This document shows, piece after piece, positions 10,087 through 19,259 of a stretch of 41,988 nucleotides of DNA. Made by a program: the position numbers and the translations under genes. How positions within the stretch are numbered: position 1 is the stretch's first letter; every line of letters starts with the position of its first letter. The notes below the pieces were generated by a model. The model had not been told where the DNA came from. It did not search any database and saw only the letters and a program-made list of their open reading frames with translations. The stretch is from an uncultured Pelagibacteraceae bacterium (GTDB lineage Bacteria > Pseudomonadota > Alphaproteobacteria > Pelagibacterales > Pelagibacteraceae), in NCBI GenBank assembly GCA_902567945.1, contig CACFOC010000006.1, positions 1-41,988 of the forward strand, given 5' to 3'.

Positions 10087-11112
10087 TTATTTAATGTTAA
10101 TAACTTGCAACTCAGTAGCTGCAGTTCTAACTATTTTGTATTTATCTTTTGCTAATGGAACGAGACCAATATCAGTCAGATAACCATTTGATCCCATCGC
10201 TTTTTTAGAAGTAAATGCTTTGATAAATTCTTTTATACCAGGCACTACTCCAATATGTGCTTTTTTTACATAGAAAAATAATGGTCTAGCAATTGGATAA
10301 GAATAATCTTGAATTCCTTCAAGGCTTGGCTCGACGCCATTTATTGCAGAAGCTTTAATTTTATCTTTATTTGCAACTAAATAGCTGTAACCAAAGAAAC
10401 CGAAAGCATCAGGATTAGAAGCTAGTTTTTGTACTATTAAAGTATCATTTTCCCCTGCTTCAACCGCGTATCCATCTTCTCTCATTTTTGCACATTCTTT
10501 TTTAGCTTTTTTTCCATCAGCTTCGTAAAGAGATTTTGCTGCTTTTGAACATCCTTTACCCATAACTAATGAATTCCATGCATCTCTTGTTCCAGATGTT
10601 GGTGGCGCAACTAGTATTTCAATTTTTTTAGAGGGAAGACTTGAATCAATATCACTCCATTTTTTATATGGATTAGCAACTAATTTTCCATCTACATCCA
10701 CTTCATGAGCTAAAGCTCTCCAAAGTTGTTCTTTAGTAAAATCAGCGTCTGGTGCATTAACAGAGTGAGCAAAAGCTATACCATCATTACCTACTACGAT
10801 TTCAATAATTTCAGTTACTCCATTTTTTTCACATAATGCTTTTTCTTTAGATTTAATTGCTCTAGATGCATTAGTAATATCCGGATGTTGTGTACCTACT
10901 CCTGCACAGAATAATTTCATTCCACCACCCGTACCAGTGCTTTCAATAACAGGTGTTTTAAATTTTCCACCTTTTCCAAATGTTTCAGCTACAACTGTCG
11001 CATATGGATAAACTGTAGAAGATCCTACTATTTTTATTTGGTCTCTAGCTTGAACTGATGATGCAAACACCAAAAGTACCAAGACTGATAATATAATATT
11101 TAACTTTTTCAT
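10087..11112 (-). CDS. pstS: Phosphate ABC transporter substrate-binding protein
   Basis: Signal peptide; IKIVGSSTVYPYATVVAETF, ESTGTGGGMKLFCAG, APPTSGTRDAW; within pho cluster. Confidence 0.95.
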   Translation of the reverse strand: MKKLNIILSVLVLLVFASSVQARDQIKIVGSSTVYPYATVVAETFGKGGKFKTPVIESTGTGGGMKLFCAGVGTQHPDITNASRAIKSKEKALCEKNGVTEIIEIVVGNDGIAFAHSVNAPDADFTKEQLWRALAHEVDVDGKLVANPYKKWSDIDSSLPSKKIEILVAPPTSGTRDAWNSLVMGKGCSKAAKSLYEADGKKAKKECAKMREDGYAVEAGENDTLIVQKLASNPDAFGFFGYSYLVANKDKIKASAINGVEPSLEGIQDYSYPIARPLFFYVKKAHIGVVPGIKEFIKAFTSKKAMGSNGYLTDIGLVPLAKDKYKIVRTAATELQVINIK

Positions 11113-11159
11113 TTTTATTTCCTTTTTTTGTTTAACTGTCTGTTAAATATGTGATCTAA

Positions 11160-11199
11160 GTTTAAGAATTATTACAAGAATGTTAAAGTTTTGTTAAAG
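11160..11199 (-). promoter_or_regulatory. Pho box upstream of pstS: four 7-bp units with 11-bp period
   Basis: Reverse strand: CTTTAAC-AAAA-CTTTAAC-ATTC-TTGTAAT-AATT-CTTAAAC. Confidence 0.88.
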
Positions 11200-11224
11200 A
11201 TATAACTTTTTGGTTGTATTAAAA

Positions 11225-12268
11225 TTAGCTATTTGGAAATGTTAATATAAACTCCGTTCCTTTTCCCTCTTCACTTTTAATATCTGTTTCTGCTCTATGT
11301 TGATTTGCTATATGTTTTACAATAGCTAAACCCAAACCAGTTCCACCCACCTCTTTGCTTTTAGCAGGATCTACTCTAAAAAATCTTTCTGTAATTCTAG
11401 GTATGTATTTTTTGGGTATTCCAATGCCCTCGTCTCTTATAGATACTGTTATACTTTCATTATTATTAACTAAAGAAATATAAATTTTTTTACCTTTTGG
11501 ACTATATTTAATTGCATTATCAATTAAATTTGTAAAAACTTCGACTAATCTATCTCTGTGACCGAGTATTATATATTTTGATTCTTCTCCTTTTATATCT
11601 ACAGAGATGTCATTTTTCTTAATTATTTGCTTATGTATTTCTACTACGTGTAAAATAATTTCTTTTAGATCAAGTTTGTCAGTGGGTCTTATATGCTCTT
11701 CTAATTCAATTTTAGACAAAGATAGTAAATCACTAACTAAGGTTTCCATTCTTGAAGTTTGTTGAAGTAAGATTGGTAAAAATTTCTTTTGACTTTCAAA
11801 ATCATTAGTTGCGTGTCCTTGGTTAATAGTTTCTAAACCCAATTTAATAGATTGCAGAGGGGTTCTTAGTTCATGGGATACATTAGCAACAAAGTCTGAT
11901 TTAAATTTTTGTGTTTTGAATACTTCCGTTAAATCCTTTAAAAAAATAATTACAGATTGCTCTTGATTGCAAAGCTTTGATGGTCCGGGAATAATACTAG
12001 CTTTATAGAATTGAAAATTTGGTTTTTTTACCTCAACATCTACTATTTGAGTTTTTTTTTGATTGATAGAAGTTTCAATGCTATCTAATAATTTTGCATC
12101 TCTTAAAATGCTAGATATATTTTTTCCTTCTAACTTCGATCCAAATCGATTATAAGCACTTTTATTAGCACAGCATATATTTTTGGATTTATCTAAAATA
12201 ATTACTTGATCTAAAAGCTCATCAAGAAATTTTATTTCCTGTATCTGTATTTCTGACAAATTGCTCAT
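11225..12268 (-). CDS. phoR: Phosphate regulon sensor histidine kinase PhoR, lacking N-terminal transmembrane segments
   Basis: PAS-like N-terminus, H-box FVANVSHELRTPLQSIK, DNAIKYSPKG, GTGLGLAIVKHI; in-frame stop 3 codons upstream of ATG. Confidence 0.9.
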   Translation of the reverse strand: MSNLSEIQIQEIKFLDELLDQVIILDKSKNICCANKSAYNRFGSKLEGKNISSILRDAKLLDSIETSINQKKTQIVDVEVKKPNFQFYKASIIPGPSKLCNQEQSVIIFLKDLTEVFKTQKFKSDFVANVSHELRTPLQSIKLGLETINQGHATNDFESQKKFLPILLQQTSRMETLVSDLLSLSKIELEEHIRPTDKLDLKEIILHVVEIHKQIIKKNDISVDIKGEESKYIILGHRDRLVEVFTNLIDNAIKYSPKGKKIYISLVNNNESITVSIRDEGIGIPKKYIPRITERFFRVDPAKSKEVGGTGLGLAIVKHIANQHRAETDIKSEEGKGTEFILTFPNS

Positions 12269-12348
12269 ATTAAGTTAAACCTTAGGTAGCATAAATTACT
12301 AATATTTAAATTGTAATAGTAATCAAAAAATATACAAATATTAAAAAA

Positions 12349-13323
12349 ATGGAACTAACATTATTGTACACAATTGTTGGCTTCGGTTTAGCAGGCTGGT
12401 CTGTAATTGCTAACGACTCAATTCAAACACTAGGTACTTTTATTGCTTCAAAAAAGAAGTGGTTTAAATGGTATACGTTGGCCGCCTCTGCATCTTTTAT
12501 GATGGCTGTTGTATTGATTTATGGGTGGTGGGCTTATGATGGAGATATTTCGTTTGGAAGATTAACAAGAATTCCTTACCAAGAAATTCAATGGTATCAC
12601 GCCGTAGCACCTGGAATATTATTATTACTAACAAGAATTGGAATACCAGTATCAACTACTTTCTTAGTTCTTTCAGCTTTTGCTTCAACGGTTGTTTTAG
12701 AAAAAATGCTTTTAAAGAGTGTTGTAGGCTATGGTCTTGCTGCAGTTGCGGCTTATGTTTGTTGGATTGTTATTTCTAAATTTATTAATGAAAAATTTGA
12801 TGAAATTACCACTGGCTGGAAAATTTCTTTTTGGCGAAATGCGGTTTGGGTAAGTTCAGCCTATTTATGGGCAGCTTGGCTTTCTCATGATGTTGCAAAT
12901 ATTGCAGTATATCTTCCAAGACAACTTGATCTTACATTATTATTAGTTGTTGTAACTTATTTTACAATTCTTCTTTTTTATATTTTCTACATACAGGGTG
13001 GACGTATCCAAACAGTAGTTTTGGAGAAAACTGGAACTAGATATGCCCGATCAGCAACTATTATTAATACCATTTATGCTGCTGTCCTTTATTACTTTAA
13101 AGAACTAAACGATCTACCAATGTCGACAACTTGGGTATTTGTTGGATTGTTATGCGGAAGAGAACTTGCAATCTCTACGATGAATAAAGAATACAAATTC
13201 AAATACGTGTTTCCATTAATTGGTAAAGACTTTATTAAAATGGTCTTTGGATTAAGTATTTCGGTTGGAATTGTATTAGCTATTCACTATATAATAATTC
13301 CTACTGGATTTGGTTTACAATAA
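12349..13323 (+). CDS. Polytopic membrane protein, divergent PiT-like (inorganic phosphate transporter superfamily) candidate
   Basis: Two copies of PiT-like signatures: VIANDSIQTLGTF / GIPVSTTFLVLSAFAS and SHDVANIAVYLP / DLPMSTTWVFVGLLCG. Confidence 0.65.
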   Translation: MELTLLYTIVGFGLAGWSVIANDSIQTLGTFIASKKKWFKWYTLAASASFMMAVVLIYGWWAYDGDISFGRLTRIPYQEIQWYHAVAPGILLLLTRIGIPVSTTFLVLSAFASTVVLEKMLLKSVVGYGLAAVAAYVCWIVISKFINEKFDEITTGWKISFWRNAVWVSSAYLWAAWLSHDVANIAVYLPRQLDLTLLLVVVTYFTILLFYIFYIQGGRIQTVVLEKTGTRYARSATIINTIYAAVLYYFKELNDLPMSTTWVFVGLLCGRELAISTMNKEYKFKYVFPLIGKDFIKMVFGLSISVGIVLAIHYIIIPTGFGLQ

Positions 13324-13330
13324 ATTTGAA

Positions 13331-14272
13331 CTAACCAAACTGTCCGCCTTCTCTAAATCTATAAATGTACTTGGATAAAATACTTTCAATAGGTGTTCCT
13401 GTAATCCCTAAATCATCTAGAGTTGGATAGTCGCCTGAAACTATATTATGATGTTTTAATAGCTCTACTTGATCAGGTGTTAAAAGAGGATTGGGTAACA
13501 TCTGCAAAAAATAAGATTGAAATTTTGCAAAACCAAAAGGAATAGGAATTAAAAATCTTTTTTTCTTAATTTCTCTTAATAAAATTTCCATTAATTCCTT
13601 AAAAGAATAGTTTTCTGGTCCACCTAATTCGTAAATTTTGGGTTCTGAATTATTTAACTCTAGTGCTTTTACAATAGCTTTCGCTAGGTCTCCCACATAG
13701 ATAGGTGCAAATTTTGTTTTGCCACCTCCGACTAAAGGAAGAACAGGAGAAAATTGAGCAAGAGATGCAAAGGTGTTAAAAAATTTATCTTCTGGACCAA
13801 AAACAACCGAAGGTCTTAAAATGACTGAAGGTTTAAAAGTATCTTGAATATTTTTTTCACCTTCAAGTTTAGACTTCATATATAATGAATCATGTTTTTC
13901 TTTTACTCCTAGCGCACTAATATGAACCAAGTTTTTTATTCCTAGCTCATTACATAAATTGCTCAGCAAGTATGGAAAATGAGAATGAATGTGATCAAAC
14001 TTTTGTTTTCTTGTTTCATACAAAATCCCCACAAGATTAATAGCTAGATCGCAATTTTTTAAAACATTCTTAACATCCTCTTCATTAAAAATATTAGTTT
14101 TAAATAGTTCTATTTGTCCTGGATTTCCTAATGGCTTCAGATAGCCTTTGAGGTAGGGATTTCTGGTAGCTATCTTAATTCGGTAGCCCAATTTTGTAAG
14201 ATTACGTATTAAATGTTTGCCAATGAATCCTCCGGCCCCAAAAATTGCTATTATTTTCTGATTATTTTGCAT
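13331..14272 (-). CDS. NAD(P)-binding SDR/epimerase, complex I NDUFA9-like
   Basis: IAIFGAGGFIGKHLIRNL, RPSVVFGPEDKFFN, YVGDLAKAIVKAL. Confidence 0.88.
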   Translation of the reverse strand: MQNNQKIIAIFGAGGFIGKHLIRNLTKLGYRIKIATRNPYLKGYLKPLGNPGQIELFKTNIFNEEDVKNVLKNCDLAINLVGILYETRKQKFDHIHSHFPYLLSNLCNELGIKNLVHISALGVKEKHDSLYMKSKLEGEKNIQDTFKPSVILRPSVVFGPEDKFFNTFASLAQFSPVLPLVGGGKTKFAPIYVGDLAKAIVKALELNNSEPKIYELGGPENYSFKELMEILLREIKKKRFLIPIPFGFAKFQSYFLQMLPNPLLTPDQVELLKHHNIVSGDYPTLDDLGITGTPIESILSKYIYRFREGGQFG

Positions 14273-14302
14273 TTTAATAAGACATTATATATTAAGTTAA
14301 GT

Positions 14303-14935
14303 ATGACTAAAATTTATAAGTTTCAAGATGATATTTCGACTGAGGCTTCAAAAGAATTACAAAAATGTTCAAGTCTAGCAATAGATACGGAAGGTTCGGG
14401 TTTGCAAATTCCGCATCGAGATAAATTGAGTCTCGTTCAATTTTCTACTGGAAATAATGACGCCTATATAATTCAGCCCAATCGAAAAAACTACAAAGCT
14501 CCAAATATAGTAAAAATTTTAGAAAATGATAAAATTACAAAAATTGGCCACTATTTAAGGTATGATGTTTCTGGTTTAGAATATTTTCTTAAGTGTGAAG
14601 TAAAAAATATTTTTGATACAAAAATAGCTAGCAAATTGTGTAGAACTTATTCTCAAAACCATGGTTTGAAAGACTTAGTGTCAGAATTTTGTGGAAAAAA
14701 ATTAGATAAAAAACTTGGTAGTAGTGATTGGAATAAAAATTTAGAAGAATTAACAGATGCCCAATTACAGTATTGTAGTAATGATGTGATATATCTTCAT
14801 AAAATTTCTGCTGCTTTAAAAAAAATGTTAATTAGAGAGAACAGATTAGAGCTATATGAAAACTCAATTAAATTTTTAAAAACAAGAATTAAATTAGATC
14901 AAAGCGGATTTACAGAGGATATATTTCAACATTAA
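14303..14935 (+). CDS. rnd: Ribonuclease D-like 3'-5' exonuclease (DEDD)
   Basis: AIDTEGSGL, LVQFSTGNNDAYII, IGHYLRYDVSGL, YCSNDVIYLHKI; ATG at 14303 preferred over the ORF-track start at 14213. Confidence 0.85.
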   Translation: MTKIYKFQDDISTEASKELQKCSSLAIDTEGSGLQIPHRDKLSLVQFSTGNNDAYIIQPNRKNYKAPNIVKILENDKITKIGHYLRYDVSGLEYFLKCEVKNIFDTKIASKLCRTYSQNHGLKDLVSEFCGKKLDKKLGSSDWNKNLEELTDAQLQYCSNDVIYLHKISAALKKMLIRENRLELYENSIKFLKTRIKLDQSGFTEDIFQH

Positions 14936-14941
14936 AAAAAT

Positions 14942-15916
14942 ATGAAAAAAAATTTTAAATTTATAGCTAGAAATGCAGCTAAAAAGCAAATTAGTGAATT
15001 AAAAAAAATTAGTCATGTTTTTAACCATTCTTTTTTGAAAGCAATAGATGTTATTTATAAATGTAAGGGCCACATTATTTGCAGTGGAGTTGGAAAAAGT
15101 AGAATTATTGCTGACAGGACATCAAAATTATTTTCGTCTGTTGGTATTCCGTCTTTTTCAATATCTGCTCAAGATTTTAGTCATGGGGATTCTGGGGCAA
15201 TTAATACTAAAAAAGATATACTACTAGTGTTTTCTTATTCAGGTGATAGTGTTGAACTTACTGACCTAATTAATTTCTCTTCCCGTTATCATGTTCCTCT
15301 TATTGGAGTTGCTTCAAAAAAAAATAGTTTATTATTGAAATCTTCAGATATAAAAATACTTTTGCCTAAAGTAAAAGAAATAGATCCAACGGGACTGGTT
15401 CCTACGTCTTCATTTGCTTTAACAATATTAGCAATGGACTGTTTGTGTATTTGTTTAATGGAAAAAAATAAATTTTCAGCAGCAAAATTTAGAAAGTTTC
15501 ATAGTGGAGGACAGATCGGCAAACAACTTATTACATGTAAAGAAATAATGCATATAGGAAAAAGTTTACCGCTTGTAAGCAAAACAAAAACTATAAAAGA
15601 AACAATTAATGTAATGAATAAAGGTTCTCTTGGTCTAGCGGTAATAATAGGGCCTGGTAAAAAAGTTCTAGGATTTTGTAGTGATGGAGATATTAGAAAA
15701 TCAAAGTTTTCAAAAGATGAGTTAATTACAAAAATATATTCTAAAAGACCATATTATGTTTCAGAAAATACACTGGTATCAAAAGCTATAACTCTAATGA
15801 ATAAAAAAAAGATTACTAGTTTACTTTGCTCAAGTGAAGAAGATTATAAAAAAAATAAAGTCAATTTTAAATTAAAAGGTATAGTGCATATGCATAGTGC
15901 AATTAAAGTTCAATAA
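14942..15916 (+). CDS. kdsD: Arabinose-5-phosphate isomerase (SIS + CBS domains)
   Basis: CSGVGKSRIIADRTSKLFSSVGIPSF, SHGDSGAI, SYSGDSVEL, FHSGGQIGKQL, two CBS motifs. Confidence 0.88.
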   Translation: MKKNFKFIARNAAKKQISELKKISHVFNHSFLKAIDVIYKCKGHIICSGVGKSRIIADRTSKLFSSVGIPSFSISAQDFSHGDSGAINTKKDILLVFSYSGDSVELTDLINFSSRYHVPLIGVASKKNSLLLKSSDIKILLPKVKEIDPTGLVPTSSFALTILAMDCLCICLMEKNKFSAAKFRKFHSGGQIGKQLITCKEIMHIGKSLPLVSKTKTIKETINVMNKGSLGLAVIIGPGKKVLGFCSDGDIRKSKFSKDELITKIYSKRPYYVSENTLVSKAITLMNKKKITSLLCSSEEDYKKNKVNFKLKGIVHMHSAIKVQ

Positions 15917-15922
15917 TTAATC

Positions 15923-16510
15923 ATGAAACCTAATAGAAAAACAATCCAGTTTATGCTTCTCTCTTTGGGTGTTTTGTTAATATTTGGAACATACATCTTT
16001 TATCCAAAATTTAATAAAACAATAGATGAAGAAAATTTAGTTGAAAAAAAAAAAGAAACTACAATTGACAGTAAAAAATCTAATACATTTAAAAATGTTG
16101 AATATAAAGGACTTTACAACACGAATACTCCCTTCACTGTAAAGTCTGAAGTGGCGCATATACTAAAAAGTGATCCTGATTTAATTAATATGACATTTAT
16201 GAAAGCTATTATTGAAATGAATGATGGAAGAACAATTATTATTACTAGTGACAGAGGTAAATATAATAAATCAACATATGATAGTTACTTTGAAGGTAAC
16301 GTAAAGCTTACTGATGGCAAAACCATAGTTTTGTCAGAAAATTTAGACTTATTAGCCTCGGAAGATTATGCTTATATTTATAACGACGTTTCGATAACCA
16401 GTGAAAATGGATTTTTATTAGCAGATAAAATAGATTATAACTTCGAAACAGAAAAATATAATATTTCAATGTTCAATAATGGTAAGGTTGAAGCAAAAAT
16501 AATTGAATGA
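15923..16510 (+). CDS. lptC: LPS export protein LptC-like
   Basis: Single N-terminal TM, beta-rich OstA-like periplasmic domain, between kdsD and lptB. Confidence 0.75.
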   Translation: MKPNRKTIQFMLLSLGVLLIFGTYIFYPKFNKTIDEENLVEKKKETTIDSKKSNTFKNVEYKGLYNTNTPFTVKSEVAHILKSDPDLINMTFMKAIIEMNDGRTIIITSDRGKYNKSTYDSYFEGNVKLTDGKTIVLSENLDLLASEDYAYIYNDVSITSENGFLLADKIDYNFETEKYNISMFNNGKVEAKIIE

Positions 16511-17271
16511 CTAACGTAAAAAAATTTAGAATTATAAAATTTAAATCAAAACCTATATTATCTGCTAAGAGCATCTCAAAATCTTTTGATCAGAGGATGA
16601 TTTTAAGAAAAATTGATATTCATCTCAACCAAGGTGAAATGTTAGGTCTATTAGGAAGTAATGGTGCTGGCAAAAGTACATTTATGAACATTGTGTTGGG
16701 TCTTATAAAATGTGATTTTGGTGATATATTTTTAGGAAACACAAAATTAACCCATCTAGCAATTCATGATAGATCCAAATTGGGTATTGCTTATTTGCCT
16801 CAACAAACTTCTATTTTTAGAGGGCTCACAGTTTATGAAAATTTATTAGGTATAGCTCAAATTGTAAAAAAAAATACGTCTGAACAAAAAGATATTGTTG
16901 AAAAATTAATGGCAGAATTTTCTATAACACACCTAAGAGATGTTAAGGCTACATCTTTATCTGGTGGTGAAAGACGTAGAACAGAAATAGCAAGATGTTT
17001 AATAAACAATCCTAAAGTTTTATTGCTAGATGAACCATTTGCAGGAGTTGATTTATTATCTATTCAAGAAATTAAAGGTCTTCTATTAAAATTACAAAAC
17101 AGAGGATGTGCAGTACTTGTTACTGATCATAATGCCTCACAACTTCTGAGTGTCGTAGACCGCGCTTATGTTTTGGCTAACGGGACGATTGTTGCAAACG
17201 GGCTTCCAAGACAAATTGTAAATACTACTGAAGCACAAAAGCTTTACTTCGGTTCAGATTTTAAATTTTAA
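16507..17271 (+). CDS. lptB: LPS export ABC transporter ATP-binding protein
   Basis: GLLGSNGAGKSTFMNIVLGL, LSGGERRRTEIARCL, LLDEPFAGVD, VTDHN. Confidence 0.94.
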   Translation: MTNVKKFRIIKFKSKPILSAKSISKSFDQRMILRKIDIHLNQGEMLGLLGSNGAGKSTFMNIVLGLIKCDFGDIFLGNTKLTHLAIHDRSKLGIAYLPQQTSIFRGLTVYENLLGIAQIVKKNTSEQKDIVEKLMAEFSITHLRDVKATSLSGGERRRTEIARCLINNPKVLLLDEPFAGVDLLSIQEIKGLLLKLQNRGCAVLVTDHNASQLLSVVDRAYVLANGTIVANGLPRQIVNTTEAQKLYFGSDFKF

Positions 17272-18614
17272 TGAATCAACAATTTTCTGTTTTAATAAAA
17301 AAAAAAATAAATAAATTTAATAAAACTATAAGTGTGGAAGGAGATAAGAGTCTTAGTCTTAGATCCATTCTCTTAGCAAGCCAATGTATTGGTGCTTCAA
17401 AAATTACAAATATATTGGAATCAGAAGATGTTTTAAATTGCGTTAAAGCTTTAAAAAAATTAGGGGTTAAAATAATAAAAAAAAAAAACGTACATACTGT
17501 TTATGGAAACGGTCTAAGTTCTTTTAGGTCAAAAAAACTAACCAAAATTTATTTAGGTAATAGTGGAACTACAAGTCGGTTACTTGCTGGCCTGCTTTCA
17601 ACTAATCCAGGAAAGTTCTACTTATATGGAGATAGCTCTATGAATAAAAGAGATATGTCGAGAATAATAAAACCTCTAGAAAAAATTGGGTGTTTTTTTT
17701 ATCCTAAAGGTAAAACCGTTTTACCCCTTACTATTGAGGGAACCAATATGCCTTTAGCGCAAAAACATTTAGAAAAAATTGGAAGCGCACAAGTTAAAAG
17801 CTCTATACTTTTGGCAGCCTTAGCCACTGCTGGGATTACTACTATCAAAGAAGAAATTATCAGCAGAAATCATACCGAAAATTTTTTAAAAATGATCAAT
17901 GCAGATATAAAGATTAAAAAGTTAAAAAAAGGCAATTTAATTACATTAGCTGGTCAAAAAAATCTTTACTCTTTTAATTACATAATACCATCTGATCCTT
18001 CTTCGGCCGCATTTTTTATTGTTCTTGCTCTAATAATACCCAAATCTAAAATCTTAATTAAAAATGTAAATTGTAACCCGACTAGGACAGGTTTAATTTC
18101 TATTTTAAAAAAAATGAACGCACATATAAAAATAGTGAATACAAGAAAAAAACATGGTGAAACTGTTGGCGATATATTCGTAAAAAGCAGCAAATTAAAA
18201 CCAATAAATTTTCCAAAAAAATTTGTTACTAGTACTATAGATGAATTTCCTTTGTTATTTATAATGACTTCCCTCATAAAAGGAACTTCAAAATTTTCTG
18301 ACATTAGTGAATTAAGAAACAAAGAATCAGATAGAATAAAATGTATGGAAAGAGGTTTAAATCAGATTGGAATAAAAACTAGATCGACAAAAAGTAGTTT
18401 AACTATATTTGGTAATCCGAATTTAAAAATAAAGAAAATTATTAATATTCATACATATAATGATCATAGAATAGCTATGTCTTTTATAATCTTAGCGCTA
18501 TTAACGGGAGGTCCAATCAAAATTAATAATTGCGAAACCATTAATACTTCATTTCCAGGTTTTATTACATTAATTAAAAAAATGGGGGCAAAAATTGAAA
18601 TCAAAAAAAAATAG
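17271..18614 (+). CDS. aroA: 3-phosphoshikimate 1-carboxyvinyltransferase (EPSP synthase)
   Basis: VEGDKSLSLRSILLA, LGNSGTTSRLLAG, GSAQVKSS, SELRNKESDRIK, DHRIAMSF, NTSFPGF. Confidence 0.93.
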   Translation: MNQQFSVLIKKKINKFNKTISVEGDKSLSLRSILLASQCIGASKITNILESEDVLNCVKALKKLGVKIIKKKNVHTVYGNGLSSFRSKKLTKIYLGNSGTTSRLLAGLLSTNPGKFYLYGDSSMNKRDMSRIIKPLEKIGCFFYPKGKTVLPLTIEGTNMPLAQKHLEKIGSAQVKSSILLAALATAGITTIKEEIISRNHTENFLKMINADIKIKKLKKGNLITLAGQKNLYSFNYIIPSDPSSAAFFIVLALIIPKSKILIKNVNCNPTRTGLISILKKMNAHIKIVNTRKKHGETVGDIFVKSSKLKPINFPKKFVTSTIDEFPLLFIMTSLIKGTSKFSDISELRNKESDRIKCMERGLNQIGIKTRSTKSSLTIFGNPNLKIKKIINIHTYNDHRIAMSFIILALLTGGPIKINNCETINTSFPGFITLIKKMGAKIEIKKK

Positions 18615-19257
18615 CCCAATATTAGTAGCTATAGATTCGACTGCAGGATCTGGCTCAACCTCATTATCACTTAAATTAGCAAAACACTATAAACTTAGAT
18701 ATCTTGATACAGGTAAGGTATACCGTTGGTGTGCTCTACAAATCATACAAAAAAAACCAAAAAATAAAATTAAATTTTTAAAAAAAAAAATTAATTTATT
18801 AACTCTTAAAGAATTACAAAATAAAAAACTAATTGATGATAAGGTTGCGCAAGTGACGTCTCAAATATCCAGTGACATTCGTTTGAGACAACTAGTTTTA
18901 AACTTCCAAAAACAGATAGCTTACAATATACCCAAAGGATATAAAGGAAGCATATTAAATGGCAGAGACATAACACACAATATTGTTCCGGATGCAACTT
19001 TCAAATTCTATGTAACTGCAAGCTTGGGTGTAAGAAGCAAAAGGAGGTATAAAGAATTAAAAAAACTTGGAAAAAATGATAGTTATAAAAAAATTCTCAA
19101 AAGTCTCAGAAATAGAGACAAATCTGATAAAAATAGAGCTAAACGAAAAGGAAAACTAATAAAAACCAAGGATTCCTACTTGATAAATACAACTCATCTG
19201 TCTATAAAAAGTGGCTTTCTAAAAATTAAGAAAATAATGGATAGAAAGATAAAATAA
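18595..19257 (+). CDS. cmk: Cytidylate kinase homologue with altered P-loop
   Basis: YLDTGKVYRW, LNGRDITHNIVPDATFKFYVTAS, RRYKELKKLG, RNRDKSDKNR; TTG start; between aroA and rpsA. Confidence 0.82.
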   Translation: MKSKKNSPILVAIDSTAGSGSTSLSLKLAKHYKLRYLDTGKVYRWCALQIIQKKPKNKIKFLKKKINLLTLKELQNKKLIDDKVAQVTSQISSDIRLRQLVLNFQKQIAYNIPKGYKGSILNGRDITHNIVPDATFKFYVTASLGVRSKRRYKELKKLGKNDSYKKILKSLRNRDKSDKNRAKRKGKLIKTKDSYLINTTHLSIKSGFLKIKKIMDRKIK

Positions 19258-19259
19258 AT

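Noticed and set aside
12269-12348. Pho box between phoR and the PiT-like gene
   Set aside because: Contains one TTGTAAT-like word but no 11-bp-spaced repeats.
17978-18322. - strand ORF of 114 aa
   Set aside because: Antisense to aroA, which has clear family motifs.
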